From assembly GCA_034509425.1 (NCBI GenBank), contig JAVTVJ010000121.1, positions 2,728,001-2,792,000 of the forward strand: a stretch of DNA of 64,000 nucleotides, in the 5' to 3' direction. Position numbers and translations under genes: made by a program. The stretch is from Eopsaltria australis (lineage: Eukaryota > Chordata > Aves > Passeriformes > Petroicidae). The notes under the pieces are model-generated. The model was not told where the DNA came from and made no database searches. It worked only from the letters and a program-made list of their open reading frames with translations. Below, piece by piece: positions 38,201-53,200 of this stretch. The first letter of the stretch is position 1. Every line of letters begins with the position of its first letter.

Positions 38201-41200
38201 TTTATTTTAGAGACAAAACAAAATTAAACTGCTGAACAGTGGTGAGTGCAAATTTCCATTCCTTCTATTTTTCCTTAACGCTTGTTTCCCAAATATGCAC
38301 TAATAAAAATGAGGAAGAAAATATTTACCTGCCTGACTAATGCTGAGACAGTATTTTATTAGCATGTATTGGCTGCAACAAGTACTGACAGTATTTTTCT
38401 AACAGAACAGATTTTTAAGCTTCTCCATAATAATTTACCTGAAAATAAAGGAATGTGTTCTCACAATGTTTCTGCTTAAAGGTAAAGAAAAACACTTCTG
38501 AAAGTTCTACCAACATTACCCATGTGTCTACGTGTAGTCAAGTCTGTCAGATTGTCCACATCAGAAGCTTGCTTTCAAACTTGGATCCTTCTTTTCACAG
38601 CAGCCAAAGAGATTCTTGGAAAAAGGATTTTTCTGAAATCCTCAAAGAGAGACTTAGAATAATCTCTATTCTAGTAAGGCATCTTAATTAGTTATTGTCC
38701 CTTATGCCCTGTTCAGCAAATAGAGACACTTCCCTAGGAACAGATTACACTCTCTTTGCCAACACCAATTTATGTCACTGGATGCTGCTGAGTATTTCCA
38801 GTACGTGCAGTATGCTTGACACCAATTACTTAACTGCACAAAGTTAGCATCTGTTCTCCTTCTAACTATTCCATATATTTAAAGCTTATTTTTAAACATT
38901 AATTACCATAGGTATTGTTTTTATATAACTATTGCTCTAAACAGAACATTTGTGATCATCTGGCAACAAGTAGAGACATTGATACTCCTGTAGTGTGAAA
39001 TGCATATTTTAGTAGGTAGATATTTTGTTTTGACCTACCAGGGCTTTATTTATAGAGTGCTACTCCTGTGTAATGCCAGGATGACATTTAATACAGCCTG
39101 ATCTAATCTTGGCAAGTGTGAAGAGAAAGGTGGACCAGGTGATGATGTCCCCAAGTCCCTCCATCCAGAACCCCAATTCCATGATCAGTCCTCTCCTACA
39201 GAATTCTCCCAGGCAGAGGGCAATGCACCTTCAGCCCAAGAGCAGGCTTCCCCTCACATCAGAAATCAATTACACTTTAAGTCTTGGTCTTCCCTACAAA
39301 AGTTGTGCACACACAGTTATTTCCAAGTAGACAGCTTGCAAAATTTTCTTGTACAAACAGCTGGATGTAAACATAGATTAAAGAGGCCCTTCTGAACTTT
39401 AAGGAGGCCTGATCACTGCCTTCTGTTTTTAAACATCAGGACAAGCTTGCTAATATGTACTACCTGAAGGGCAGGAACAGAAACCAGATAAAATCTTTCC
39501 ATACTGTGGTGCCAGCATGCCATCTAAATGTCAGAAAGAACAAAACAACTCCATTCAATATGCTGTGTAAGACCACTCTAGATGTGTTCACCAGCATGTC
39601 AAAATAATTTAAGCAAAATCCTGATGCAGGAAAACTGATCTAAGGATGTCATGGTTCTATACATTTATATTTTAATGCTAACAGAATAATGTTATTATGG
39701 AAACATTAGATTAGATTTGTTAAACCTGATCTCCCTTCAGTAGAAGTGCTTCTGTGCTACACCCACACAAAGCTGCAGTAACCTACTTGATGCATCCAGA
39801 CTGCAACAGTAACCACACAGCTGATACTTGTACAAGTTTGCTTCCTCTCCACTAATGAGCACATGCTGGTATTTGAAAACGGCAGTCGTTACACTTTTGG
39901 TCACCACCAGCACAAGCTCTACAACCACTCAGCCTCTGGTTCTCTAGACCTAGCTGTTCTTCCTATCAGAAGAAACCACCTAAAACCACGTAACTAAATG
40001 CCTAATGTAAAGGCCTTCATAAAAGGGTTGCACTGTTTGCTCTTGCATAAGAAAGTGCAGCACAAAGAATCTTAATGAGATGCTGATTTTATTCTCTCCT
40101 CCTCCAGGCTAATCACTCTCCTTTGCTGTGACAGCCAATTAGAAACAGTTGCTGTAAAGATATTGCATGGGACAGCTGCTCCAGGCCGTTTTGGAGAAGC
40201 AGTGCAAGGGAATGACTACTGAAAGACTGCCAACCGTGGAAGGTTCCAAGCAGCACAGGCAGCAGGCAGAGGGGCAGCCAGAGCAGGGGCAAGGCTGGAG
40301 CAAGGTGGTTCATTGGGTTCCTGCCCGCACACCTCCGGGAGGGCAAAGGGGCTGAGCCGGTTCAGCAGTCGCTCGGTCAGGAACTGCACACAGACTTATG
40401 CCTGGGCAGATGGTCCTTGGGACTTACAGGGCTAAACCCAAACTTGATCCTTCTGAGAAGGGAATTGTTAAGCTCTGAGAGCAAAGTGGGTCATTCCTTA
40501 CGAAACGCCGGCTGCGCCGCCACGCCGCGGTGCCGCGGAGGTCAGGGCAGCCGGGCCAGCGCGGGCACTCGGAGCCGGGAACGCGCTCCGGGCCGGGCAG
40601 CGCCGCTCAGCACAGATCAGCTCAGCTCAGCTCACCCGTGATGCCTTAGTGTAAGGCATCACCCGGGCTGGGGCAGCCCCGCTCAGCACAGCTCAGCTCA
40701 GCTCAGCTCAGCTCACCCGGGCTGGGACAGCCCCGCTCAGCTCAGCTCAGCTCAGCTCACCCGGGCTGGGGCAGCCCCGCTCAGCACAGCTCAGCTCAGC
40801 TCACCCGGGCTGGGGCAGCCCTGCTCAGCACAGCTCAGCTCAGCTCACCCGGGCTGGGGCAGCCCTGCTCAGCTCAGCTCACCCGGGCTGGAGCAGCCCT
40901 GCTCAGCACAGCTCAGCTCAGCTCACCCGGGCTGGGGCAGCCCTGCTCAGCACAGCCCCTCTGCACTGGGACCTGGCCAACAAGGGCTACAAGTGGGCAA
41001 GGAAGGAAACCTCCAGGAATGTACAGATCCAAGTAATTCCTCCTGTCAGGAGGTGTACAAGTCTTGGCTAACAAAATGTTGAGAAAGAGCCCAGGTTTAT
41101 GTAAATTGAACAAAATGGTGATTCCAAGAGCTTGCTGGAGAACTTGCTGTGTGACACAATTAAGGATATCCATAAGGCAGTACACTCAACCCCTGGGTAA

Positions 41201-44200
41201 ATGAAGCTTATGACTTTCAGAAAATGTATCAAAGCTTGAAACATTTTCCATAAAAATGCAAACATCTGTTGTACAGCTGCAATGCAGCACTCTGATTCCA
41301 GTCCTTAAAAAGATTTATTTAATAAATCAATAACTTTTAAAAGTACAACAGATATGACAAGAAATACAAGTTTATCTTATATGATAACAAGGAGTTAATA
41401 CATCACATTAAATTTTTTCAATAATGGAATTGACTCTAAATGTCTAGATAGTCTCCTGTAACAGAATGTGAATAATTTGCAATTCTTCCCCCACTTCTCT
41501 ATCAAAACATAGTAATACAAAATGCTCTTATCAGCACAGCTGTTGCTACATGTAACGACTACAAGGCAGGAATTCATAAGATAATACCTTTTTTGCACTT
41601 TCAGGACCTGCTTCATCAAAACGAAATCTGACAATACGGAAGTCTTTGCAATAAATTATTAATTCAGTTGGATTAAATTTAAGTTTTTGGTTGGGACCAA
41701 GGACCTTCTGCTTCCTCTTGGTGTCATTCACTGCAAAGAAGAGACAAAATTATTCTACTGTGTTCTGTAAGGAAACACAAGACTGGCTCAAACAGATATA
41801 GTAATGTTGCTACCAGAAGTATTTTATTTATTGGCACATTTTGATTCAGATAGAAAATCTGTTAATTCTGGTTAGGAAAAGCTTCTGCTTCCCTAAACTT
41901 AGGGTAAATCTCATGTTTTAGAAAAGGGGCAACGAATGTGCAAGACAATATAACAGGTAAATAGCACCTCTTTGTTGTTAAAAACAAATAGCATTTCTTC
42001 ATCATGTTCTTCCTCAGATACACATTAATCTTTTCACAGTGATCACAACCAATTTGGGCATTGAAAACTTATAACCAGTAATTTAGATTACCTACAGTCA
42101 GAAAAACAAGTGTTTAACAGCCCACGCCATAAACAAAATTTGAAAAATTATCACTTTTATGAAATTTTACAATTACAAGATTAAAAACTTTCTTAACAAA
42201 TAGGTTCATCTAAAGAATCCAAAAATCAAAACCTAGTTCTCCACAAGAAGTATTTAGTTTCTTCAGATTAAGATGTCGATTGCCATTTGCAGATTTTTGA
42301 GGATCACCAGCTATTAACTTGCTAAGAATTAGAGAGGATTGAAAACTACAGCATTTCTCTTGTAAGAAATCCCAGCTATGTCCAATTGTAGAAGCTATGT
42401 GCTTTTTGCAATCTAGTGTATTTCAGTGGCAGAGATCCAGATGATTCAATACAAGAACATTGCTAACAAGATTTTGCACTGCTATAACAGGTGTCTCTCC
42501 TACAATACCCGTTGATTCAGTATGGTAGTTACAAATTTGAAGTCTATATTATAAAGACCCAACTAAGCTCCTGCATGGCACCTCAAGATTTATTCAGCAT
42601 TTAAGGCTTTTATCCTAATTTTAAATAAATCAAATACTTCAAATCAGGGAAGATTAATGACATAAAACCTCAAGCATCAACAATTCTGCAGAACTTAACA
42701 GGCAGTTAAGAGTTTTGTACTGAATAAGAACAAAGCCTGTCATTATACTTAACTATTTTTGACATACCTGTGACAATCTGCTCAATGCATGTGAGTGGGA
42801 CATCGTGTTCACCAAGGAGGAGGTTTTTATAATGGAATTTCTGAAACACATGAACTCTCAGCCATTAATTGCAGTTCTGCAGTTTGCAACCAAATATACA
42901 GCACGACTTGGAAGAAACTACGATAAAAATCAGGCATGCCTAGGCTTTTCTGACAGGTACCACCCTTGCCTATTCCCAGGTAATTAGAGGCTGTGGAACT
43001 GCACACCCAACAGTTTAGAAACCCCAGTGGAATATGCAAAATAACTTCTCTATTTGCAGTGAATTTACTGAATTAGTATCAAAAATTACTGTTAGAAATT
43101 CAATGCAATTTGAAGTATAAAATATACATATGGAATACAAGAAATCTCCAATTATTATTATTTTTGGAAGCATAGAAAGACAAAAATATTAATTCTACTT
43201 TCAGGGATAAGTTTTGACAACTACTTCATGTCAAAAATTAACTTTTTGAAGTAGGTTTGGTCAAACTTCCTAACCATTACTGAATAAGCATCTATCTACT
43301 TTCAGAGCTTTACATATCCTTAATAGAACATTTTTTTATAAGCCCCAAATGGAAGTGCAAACTCTATTGAAAATAACACCCAACTCACTATTTGGATTTC
43401 CAAATAGTGTTGTGTGCTGTGCTGTCCAAAAACTGATCATGGTTTTGGATGTCATGAGTTCTGCTTTGACAGAGCAAAAGAGTTCTTCTCCCCTTTCCTT
43501 GTTGCTTCATCTACAATGAAAACTCATTTCATGGTTTCTTTGCCCTCCATCAGTAACGCCAATAAAACTCCACCACATGAAAAGCTTTGCTGATTTGACA
43601 CTTGTCTCGTCTAAGGGACATTTGCAAACAGCTCCTTTGAAGAGGAACATGTCTGTGTATAATTCCTGCTTTGCCTTTTGTAAAACCACTTCCCAGGGAA
43701 GCCTCCACACATGGAGGTGAATGGAGCAGGATGTACTTCTGTACCAATTTGCCCTGTTCTGATACTCCCAATGAAGGGATGGAATAGCAACACATTCAGA
43801 ACAGGACAGTGGAACCACATCCTGTAGCCTGGGCAGAAGACATCCATTTACATCAGATATGAGACAGACTGACTTGTGTGAATAATTTCACTTATCCCAT
43901 TTGTTGTCATGATGCACCCATGTGAGCAATAACCAACCTGCAGTGGCATCGGGTCATCCGTAATAAAGGAAATCTTGAAGTTAGTGCAAACCAACTTGCC
44001 CCACAGGTCATACTGGCTTGTGTCTGTTGCAATGCACTTCCTTACAAAATTGACTTCGTTCACCACAATTTCACCTAAAACAGAAGAAGGGGAGGGCAAA
44101 AGAGAAGCCTATATAAATCCTGTTGGTACAACAATTCTAAGTCTGTAGTACCAATGAACCCCTAACTCTTTACCAGTTTCAGCTTATCCACTTCTTCTGG

Positions 44201-47200
44201 GTAAACATGGAGTTTAACTAACACCACTCCAGGGAAAAGAGAAAACTACCATTCCAAAATGGACAACATTGTGCAGTAGTTAAAATAAAACAAAACCCAA
44301 AGCCAACAGAAACAACCAACCAACTTAAAACCAAAACCAAAACAAACCCCAAACAACAAAAACCAAAAGAAACGCCACAAGAAACCCAACCCACAGTCAA
44401 ACCCAACAAAACCACACACCACTTCCCTTAGACCCAGAGATCAAGATCTGCAATTCTCCACTATTAAAAATTAATTGGCTTGAGCAACACTGTCCTTCAA
44501 ACCAGCATACGTTCCTGTACTTCAGCTAGTATTTATTTTAAAAACTGAAATTATCTGGCTATTGTTAAGTACTTCAGAGAGTTTTATGAACTTCCTGAAC
44601 CCAGAATCATCACACCACATCACATTTTGCATTTATAGAGATATTTTAAGGTGATCTCAAAAAAAAGAAAAACTAGAACACAAACACATTTCCAAGTTTT
44701 TACTGTGACTGTTTAATGAAGGAGACATTTTCTTGATCTCCTTCATAAAACAGAATATCCAAATGAAAAAAAAATTATGCTAATTGGTCTGGCATACGCT
44801 ATAAAATAAAAAAAGCACATAGGCAAATGAGACTGAGGACCGTTTAAAAAGAAGTAAATCACTACACAAAATGATACTTTTCATTTCACAGCCAAGATTT
44901 CTGAAAGCTAAACAGCAACTCTTCCTTCATTAACCTAACTTGGTAATTTCTTTTATTCCTGTACAGGGCTTTCACTTCTGTCATCAGATCAACCACCTCC
45001 TGCTGCTGCTGTCTACCGTAAATAGCGTGGGAGTACAAGTGTGTTCCAAGAAAAGTGTAATTTCATATTGGCTCTGAGATTTTGCTCAGAAGAAGCTAAG
45101 GACTAAAGATTGCTGAAGCCTAATTTACTCGTAATAGGTTTGGCATGTTTAGGCCCAGTTGCCTGAAATGCCATCTCACAGTCATGCTTTGCACAGAAAC
45201 AGCAGCTCTTTGGGCAGCTGTACAGGCAGGAATCAGTTACTGTGTGTCCAAGGAGTATCAGCACAGCCTGGAATGAATTCCTCATTAATCTCCTGATGTA
45301 GAGCAGGTATGTTCCTCAGGTGGTTATCACTGCAGCCAGGCAACCATACCTTGAAATGACTGCCTTTAGCATCCCAGGCACTTGAGAGAAATGCACATTT
45401 TGCTGTCTCGAGGCCCAGCCCCTTCACATGCTCCTCATCCTGAGCTGTTTCACCCAGCTGTCCCACTGGATCTCTCACCCCTAATATGATCAGGGATCTG
45501 CCTGGAAGTCACTAAGAGCAGCAGCAGCATCTCTGCTTTTGGCTCAGTTGTTCAGCTACAAAAACATCTTGGTCTAAGTCTGTAGCCTTGAGCTGGCAGA
45601 ATTATGCTCTGTGTTTTGGGACTGTTTGAAGATGTCAGGAGACAAGTTCCACTGACCTCTGTTATCATATACATGAATAATCTACGCCAGAAATGGCAGG
45701 TACTGTGAAAACGTCTATGAACAGATTTTCTGGAGCTTTAAAGTCTTACCTCAAAGAGTGCTAAACTGTGCTTAAATAAGCTTTTGAATGTGAAAATAAA
45801 AATTCTGATTCTGACAGCTTCAGTACAAATAGTTAAAAGTTCATCCAAGTCCACAGCAACTGAAAACAATGTCTCATAATGGAGTACATGAGAATGAGAA
45901 GCCCTACTTCTGTTAAACATTGTAATGAAAATGTTTCAATACTTAGCATAGTCTTGCCTGAAACTTCTGAATGCCCAGCATTTCTTCAAATAATCTATTT
46001 ACTTAAATAACTGCAAAAGCCCAAATAATTTATTGAAGCAATTTCTCCTCAGTGTTGGTGTTAAGTCTTCAACTATTCAGTGTGAAGTTCTAAGTCACAT
46101 CCTGTGTATGAAGAAAAACAACCTCCTCACAAAATTATTTCTAAATAATTTTTATTCCTCCCCCTCTCCGTATTGCCAGTGTGTCACTGCATTTCTAATA
46201 AAAATATGGAGAACTAAACACACCATGAAATGAAGTGCAACTTCCATAGCTTTTCTTTGGTAACATTCACTTATCCGTTACCAAGTATAATATTTTTTAC
46301 TATCACACAGGAGACACTTCTAAAAGCAAATTACTATTATCAAACTATTGCAGTACTTCATTACTTTGATGTAACAAAATAGTAAAGAAATGAGATACAT
46401 TCACGCATCTTCAATTTGAATTTACTACAGTTTAAAACATGCCTGCTACATCATCATTTTCTTTCCAAAGCCAGTCCTTTTTACTTCCCTCCTCCATTCC
46501 TCATAACTGTGTGGCTACACTGCAACATGTTACTTCTCATCTTATTTCAGTGCAACTGAATTTAGTTTCATTTCATCCAACACAAACACATTCTGGATTT
46601 TCTGGCCTAGCTTATCTTCTGCTCTCAGGTTGACAGCCCTAACACAGAACTGTTTGTTTTGAACCTGAGGATTAAGGTATGGCAGAACAGAGAGTGTGCA
46701 CACCAACTTCAGCCGAAGCAGGAGAAAGTATGCAAATTTAATAGATGCGCTTTCCAAACATGTCTAGAAAGTGAATTTTTTTTTTTTTGAGATGCAGGTT
46801 TGGAATTTTACATGACCCACCTTTTATCCCTCATTTGGACATCTACAATGAGCAATATAAAAAGGAGCAAACCTTTCAAAACGAAAATTTAGGAAAGCAG
46901 ATAAACAATGTGAGTAGTAAGTGCAGAACTTGCACAATGAGCCCTTCTTGTATTTGTAGTTGAGTAGGTGATTTTTCTATACAAGACAACAACAGAGCTA
47001 TTCAGAGATATTACACTGCACATTTCTGTGATGTAGCTGCTGCTTTTTTCCAGTAAACAGTCACAAGCTGTTCCAGACACGGAACAGCAGTCAACACTTC
47101 CATGTGACTCCAAGAGTCAAAGAATGATCTCAGGAGACAAGAGCAGTTTGTTTAAACTTTGACAGGAAACCAGAAGAGAAATTACAGGTTGCCACCCTTA

Positions 47201-50200
47201 CACAGAAAGCCTAATCATGTTTAATAAAAATATTTCTACATTGAATACATGAATCACAAAAATAATAGGAGATACTGAAGGATCTATCTAGCTAATACAC
47301 CCTCCACCTAACACACAGCCTCAAAAACTGTTCAACTTCAGAAAAATTCTGCTAAATCTCCCAAAAACACGTGCAATCTGACTGGTTCCTTGTTTGCATG
47401 TTAAGAGAATTCATGGTATGTATCTAATCCACCATGATGTATAACCCACTACAATCAAAACAAAAACCAGGCAGCAGAGCCTGGGAACACGTGGGAGCAC
47501 AGGATCAGCAGCAGGGATCACTGGACAGCACAGCTGTGCTCTCCCCCAGCCTGCAGCCACAGCGCTCTGAACCAGGCTTTGCTGCAATTTGGTTCCTCAA
47601 AATTTGAAAGACAATCCCTAATCACTAACCTCCTGAAATAAATTATGTTCTACACCATTTTCGCTACAATGTTTTTGTGACTTCTTTTGGTGTCCTGCCT
47701 CACAGGATCCAGTTTAATTTTTAATTTTATAAAGGCAGCAATTTGTAACTTTTCAGGGATGAAGTCTGATTTGAGTAGCATCAAGGACCACAACCTTATT
47801 AATGCACGAGGTGACACAGACTGAGCAGTTTTCAGCAACTTTAGAAACACTGACTGAACACAACAATGCTGCACAATCAAAGGAACTGAGCAGCATTTTA
47901 TATATACAGACACATACACAGATCAATACATACACAGAGAGATGGAGCATGGCACACATACACATATACACATCTTACAATGCTAACAGGCAGTATTTTT
48001 ATCACAAGAAAAACCTGATATTTGCTAGAGGCAATGAATGGCTGAAATCATACTCCATAAATTAATAATACAAATCCTACAAGCTCAATAAGTTTGCAGG
48101 TACCCTACATGTTGCTAAGGGGACTTTCCCAATGCTGTACTAGAAGCACAAGAACAGATTTATCAGCATAAACTTTCTTTAACGAGCATTGAAGCTCTAT
48201 GGATATGTTTAATGTCTAATATACATAAGCATAACAGAGTCCTTTAATTAAGTACTTTATGCAGTCATATAATTTTTACCTAAATCCATTATTTTTTACC
48301 TAAATCCATAAAAAACTAGCACCTGAATGCACTTAGGAAACTGAACTCCCATTTATAATACTGATAGTGATTCTACCAAGTAAGACAACAGAAAACCAGC
48401 TTGTTTATGTGAAAGATAGTCTTAGAAGTTCACAATAGAAAAGCTCAAGTTAATTCGAGTAGCCATTTAGCTGTTAAGAATGCACAATAATGAGTTCACT
48501 TGTAAAATATTTGGCAAATAATTAACTTTTAGAAATTCCCAAGTAAGAACTTCCAATAAAAAGTTTATTAATAAGTAACTGAAATCTATAACGTTTTTGG
48601 TCTCTTTATCTGCTCTCTCGTGGAGAGAATACCAAAATTGTATGAGTTTATTAGCATGTGCCAAGCATTTAGATGTAAATGTCTCTAATCCACTTCTAAA
48701 TGAATCTTCTGTTCAGTGTGCTCAGGCCCTTCCAAACTTAAGGAAAAAAGTATGTGTAAGTTCATTAGATAATTGTCTTTCATCTATTTTCTGATTTTCA
48801 TGATCTCTTACAAGATTGTTCGAAAAGGACAGCTCAATTAAATGATTATTGGGGAACAAAAACCAATTTGCATTAATTTTTAATAGGAGAACCTGAGATT
48901 TCTACCAAAGAGCAACTCTGACCACTGCTCAGAGAGTGGTGTGTTATAAATGCATACTACCAAAAGAGCTTGCTTTGCCAGTCTTATTAGAAAATTGTTA
49001 TTAAAATACCATATATTAATATTTTAGTTTCTCTAGTGTGCCAATGAAGAGAAAAGAGCTTAGATAAAATTTTTAAATGCTCAAAATGCTCAGTAAGGGA
49101 AAAAGTAGCAAAAAATAAAGGCTTCCTGGTAACTCTTCAAAGATCATCTCTGTGCTTCCCATGCACAATAATAAGACTAAAATCAGTATTTGCCCAGTAA
49201 TGGTCAATCTTTATGAACATTGCAGAAAAAAGAAAAAAGAAGAAAAAAAAAAAAAGAAGAAGAAAAAAAAAAAAAGCTAAAAAACCCCACAGCTGGGAAT
49301 TGCTTTTCTGAACTAGGATGGGATGCTCCACAAGAGCTTTCCCCATGTCTCAGAACCACAGTGAAGGACACAAGAATGTAGAGTAGGCAACAAACAAGAG
49401 GAGTTCAGATGGCAAGAAGGGAACATCCATCGGGAGCAAAGCTCTCATTACCAAACAGATCGAAAACAAAGTATTGCAGCAAACTAAAAAACTGCTTACA
49501 GTTCCTGCTTTAATCCAGGAACTTGTATTACCCCTAAAATAGAAACAGTTCCATATTCAATATTCACTTCCACCTCAAGCCTTGTGCTGGCAGTACCATT
49601 TGTGACAGACATTGATAGTCACATCAGAGAACTGATCCACTTGAAAATGGATTTTTTTCTTCCTTTTTTGTCAGTTTGAATTTCATCCGAATTAGTGCTG
49701 ATCAGGCTTGTTCTTTGGTTGCACAAAAAAGTGTCATCACCAAGTTGTTAATAAGAACACACCTGTGATGAGAAAAATAGAATAATAAACAGCTCCTCTT
49801 GACATCTGTATATATGGTTGGGCCAAATTAAAATAAACTCTACCATCAGAACCCCTCCAGTAAGAGTTTTAGCAATTATTTGGTCAGAGCTCTGTAATGT
49901 GAACAATAGACAAGCCAGTGAGGAGGGAGTGTGTTTAGTGTTTTGCATATTTTTAAGTCTGGCTACATAAACGACATAGTCCCAAACCCTGACTTTGCCT
50001 AAACAATATAATCAGTAACAATTTGAGAAGACTGAGGTTTCCAGCTTGTTATTTTATAACTATGTTACCAAAAAAAGTTACAGATGCTGAATTTGTAGCA
50101 CTACTGAGTACTACTGTACTACTGAGTCTTGTTAAATAATACAGGTTTAGCTTAACAAATAAGTTAATATTGAAATACTTGTTTAGAAATTAGTTTGGAA

Positions 50201-53200
50201 TCAGTTTACTGAAGACTTGCTTCATTGGAAGAAAATATAATTGCCAAGAGACAAAACTCCTGGCAGCTTGGACAGATGACAGTCCAGAATCCAGGCTATC
50301 CCCTCTCTGGATTTTAATGGCTGGTAGCACGAAACACACGTGGGGCAGAGCAGGCAAAAAACAGTTCCTTTGCAACTTATTTGCAAAATGCGCATGTAAA
50401 AACATTAAAATACTTATTTTAAAACATGGTCATACTTCTAGCTCCAAGGAATTATTCTCATATTGGCCGATGGCTAATCTGTTGCATATAGGAAATTAAT
50501 TTTGCAGATGTTTACAAATACTTAAAAGATATTACTAGTTAGGAGCTTTAAGAAATGCCTTTCATAACAAAAGGCAGGACAAAATTACTCCATCCAGTAA
50601 AATCTACTTCTAAGATTGTATCTGGTACTTAGATTCTGCATGCAGACCGCCTTGGTAGTACTTGTGTCACGCCAGTCCTTAAAAAATGAAACCCAAACAC
50701 AAAACAAGCAGTTAACTGAACCCAAACCACGCCTGAAAATTTATTTTGAGTCAAACAAACAAAAAAACTGTAACAGAAAAAGAGTATTTAGTATATACTT
50801 ACTGTAACTGACATCTCATTCTAAATCTAAGTCAAATGTTTGGTTCATTTTAAACTTCTTGCACTATGAAAAACTAGCTTGCAGAAACCTGTTGTTTTGG
50901 ATTTCAAATCTAGAATTCAAAACTCTCATAACTTATATAAAGCTTCTGGTCATCTTTGTGTAGACCACAAAAAAAATGAAGCATCTACTTTTAAAAAGCT
51001 TTAGGGAACTGCATTATTTTCCAAATTGCCATTCTGATCATCTAACCTGGCCATCCTTAAATGTTGAAAACAATTTCATGCTCTTGTATGATACTGATTC
51101 TGAAAACAAGTTGCAGCTACAAAGCTTTTTTGCTTCCTTTTTCAACATCACATATTAATTTTAAAAACAAACAAAATCATTTTCACAGTAACACATCAGT
51201 TTCAAATAAGAAACTTGATGCAGGGAAAAACCCTAACCCTGCAATATGATGCAAAACTCGGCTGCACAAGGAGGGAGTGAGCCTTGGCGAGCACTTCAGA
51301 ACACTGGAAATGAAAATCAACAGCTTCGAGTGCTTTGGAATAGTGAGGAGTTGCCTCCGTACAAGTTCTGTTCAGGTGCTGCCAGCACTGAGAGGCTGTC
51401 GCTACTTACCAGCAACACATGCACATCCTTAACAGATCAGGCAATGCCTTCCTGAATATCAACAACTCATTCCAGAAATACCCACAGGAAAAGGCACCAA
51501 CAGTGACAGCACATCACAGGTACCAACCAAACAATCCCAGCTCTCCCTTTGAGGCATTAAGGCAAAATGACTCCTAAGAGCCAAGCAGGGCAGACCCGAC
51601 AGATCTCGGGGGTTACTCATCAAGCTCATGAACCCGGGCCCCGGCTCGCACAATCCCCGCCCTGCCCCCGGCCCCAGCCGGCACCGAGCACTCACTGCAC
51701 AGCGTGGCCTCTGCTCTCCAGCTCTGGGACACCACAGACCAAACGAAAATGCCAAGGAAGAGGTGCAGGGGTCCAAAGCAGTGAGAAAAGAACGTACCTG
51801 GGACACTAATGCACAAGGGTGCCTCACTAAACAGTGTATTTCCCTCTCCTATCACATGATGGGTTGCAGCTGCTCTGGAACACATGACTCAATGCACTAA
51901 AGAATTGCAGAAAGCAGAAAAAAACAAAGAGCTGGGAGCTAACTTGCAAGAGAAACAGACTTTTCTAAAAGATTAAAACTTTCCATGATACAGTCTTTAA
52001 AACCACCGAAAATTAATTTTCTACAGTCACTTGCCTTTCTAAAGGCACATATATAAAAAGAAAGCCAACAAAAATCAACAAGCAGGTGGCAAAGCCAATC
52101 AGCATTATTAAATAAAAGCCGAATATATTCAATTGCAAAAATCATGAACATGATATATAATTCCACCTCAGCACAAAACAGGAACTCAGCACAACCAGAA
52201 AATGTTCAGAGTTAACCAAAAAGATGATTACAGATACGGGAAGCTCCCATTTTAGGACCAACTAAGACAATTAAGCTAAAGGGAAGCAAAACAAAGTGGA
52301 CAATAACATACGTCTGAAAATCTCAACTTGAATGAAATGGAGGAATATGCCTTGACGTTTCCTGTGTCCTACAAGAACCAGGATTCCTCCAAAGGAGCTG
52401 GGTGGTGGTAAAATCAGAAAAAACAAATAAAAAGTGTTGTAACAGCATATAATTAAACTGCAGAACTTGTTACCACGTGAAGCTGTGGGTGATAAACTTT
52501 TACATGGCTGTAGAAAGCAACTGCATAAATTCAAATAAGACAAATCCAGCAAGAGGAACTGAACATGGTAGCACTGTTTACATGATATCCCGTGACTCCT
52601 CTCTTGGGTGTCTCCATGAGGTTCCTGCAAGAGGAAAGTGCCCACGCCGCACTTGCAGGGAGCAGGAAGGGCACAGGGAGCAGCTGGGAGTGCTGCTTGC
52701 CCTGCTCCCCCCCTCCCTCGGTGCCTCCGGGCCACCGGCAGCGAGAGGTGACACCTGCCCCCGCCCAGCCGTACTTGTGACCTGCTGCTCACCCACCGCG
52801 GCTGTGACCACACTCCGGTGACAGCTCTAAGGGTCACTTGTGCCATCTGACCATGAAACGGGGCAGACACAACAGCCTGTGCAGAGCTGCTTTCAACAGC
52901 GCCTCACCACCACTGCCCCTTTAACTTGCCTTAACATGAGCAAGCCTTAAAAATAAAAACTACTGTTCTGATTCATTTTAGTCTATAATTTTATAACCAT
53001 TTCTAGCCTTTTTGTAAAAACTTAAAGGTACAAATACTATCTCAATCTATTAACAAATTAGCATACTGAGCAACAATTTAACTAATTCAAGTGGACATTA
53101 AGATTCGGGAGGAACAATCCTCACACTCAATCCGATGCTCCACTGGTTACATAATCTCCTGCAGAATGCCCTGTGTGAGCAACAGGGAGGATCTCTTTGC

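Larger units (their letters stand above)
35234..41587 (-). other. MTMR10 intron 5 with CpG-rich block, minisatellite and CR1 copy
   Basis: A 6.35-kb intron. It holds a sense-orientation CR1 3' end near 37254-37425, a CpG-rich block at about 40497-40612, and a minisatellite at 40600-40960. The rest is unremarkable AT-rich intron; open frames are short and unrecognised. Confidence 0.85.

Noticed and set aside
40620..40960. CRISPR-like array
   Set aside because: Repeats are head to tail with no unique spacers and lie in a vertebrate intron; it is a minisatellite.
51226..51241. Telomere-like aaccctaaccct
   Set aside because: Only two hexamers, expected by chance in a 64-kb window; not an interstitial telomere array.
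52271..52870. 199-codon minus-strand open frame inside MTMR10 intron 2
   Set aside because: No recognisable domain, no splice or promoter context, and it coincides with a GC-richer patch where overlapping frames are open on the other strand too.
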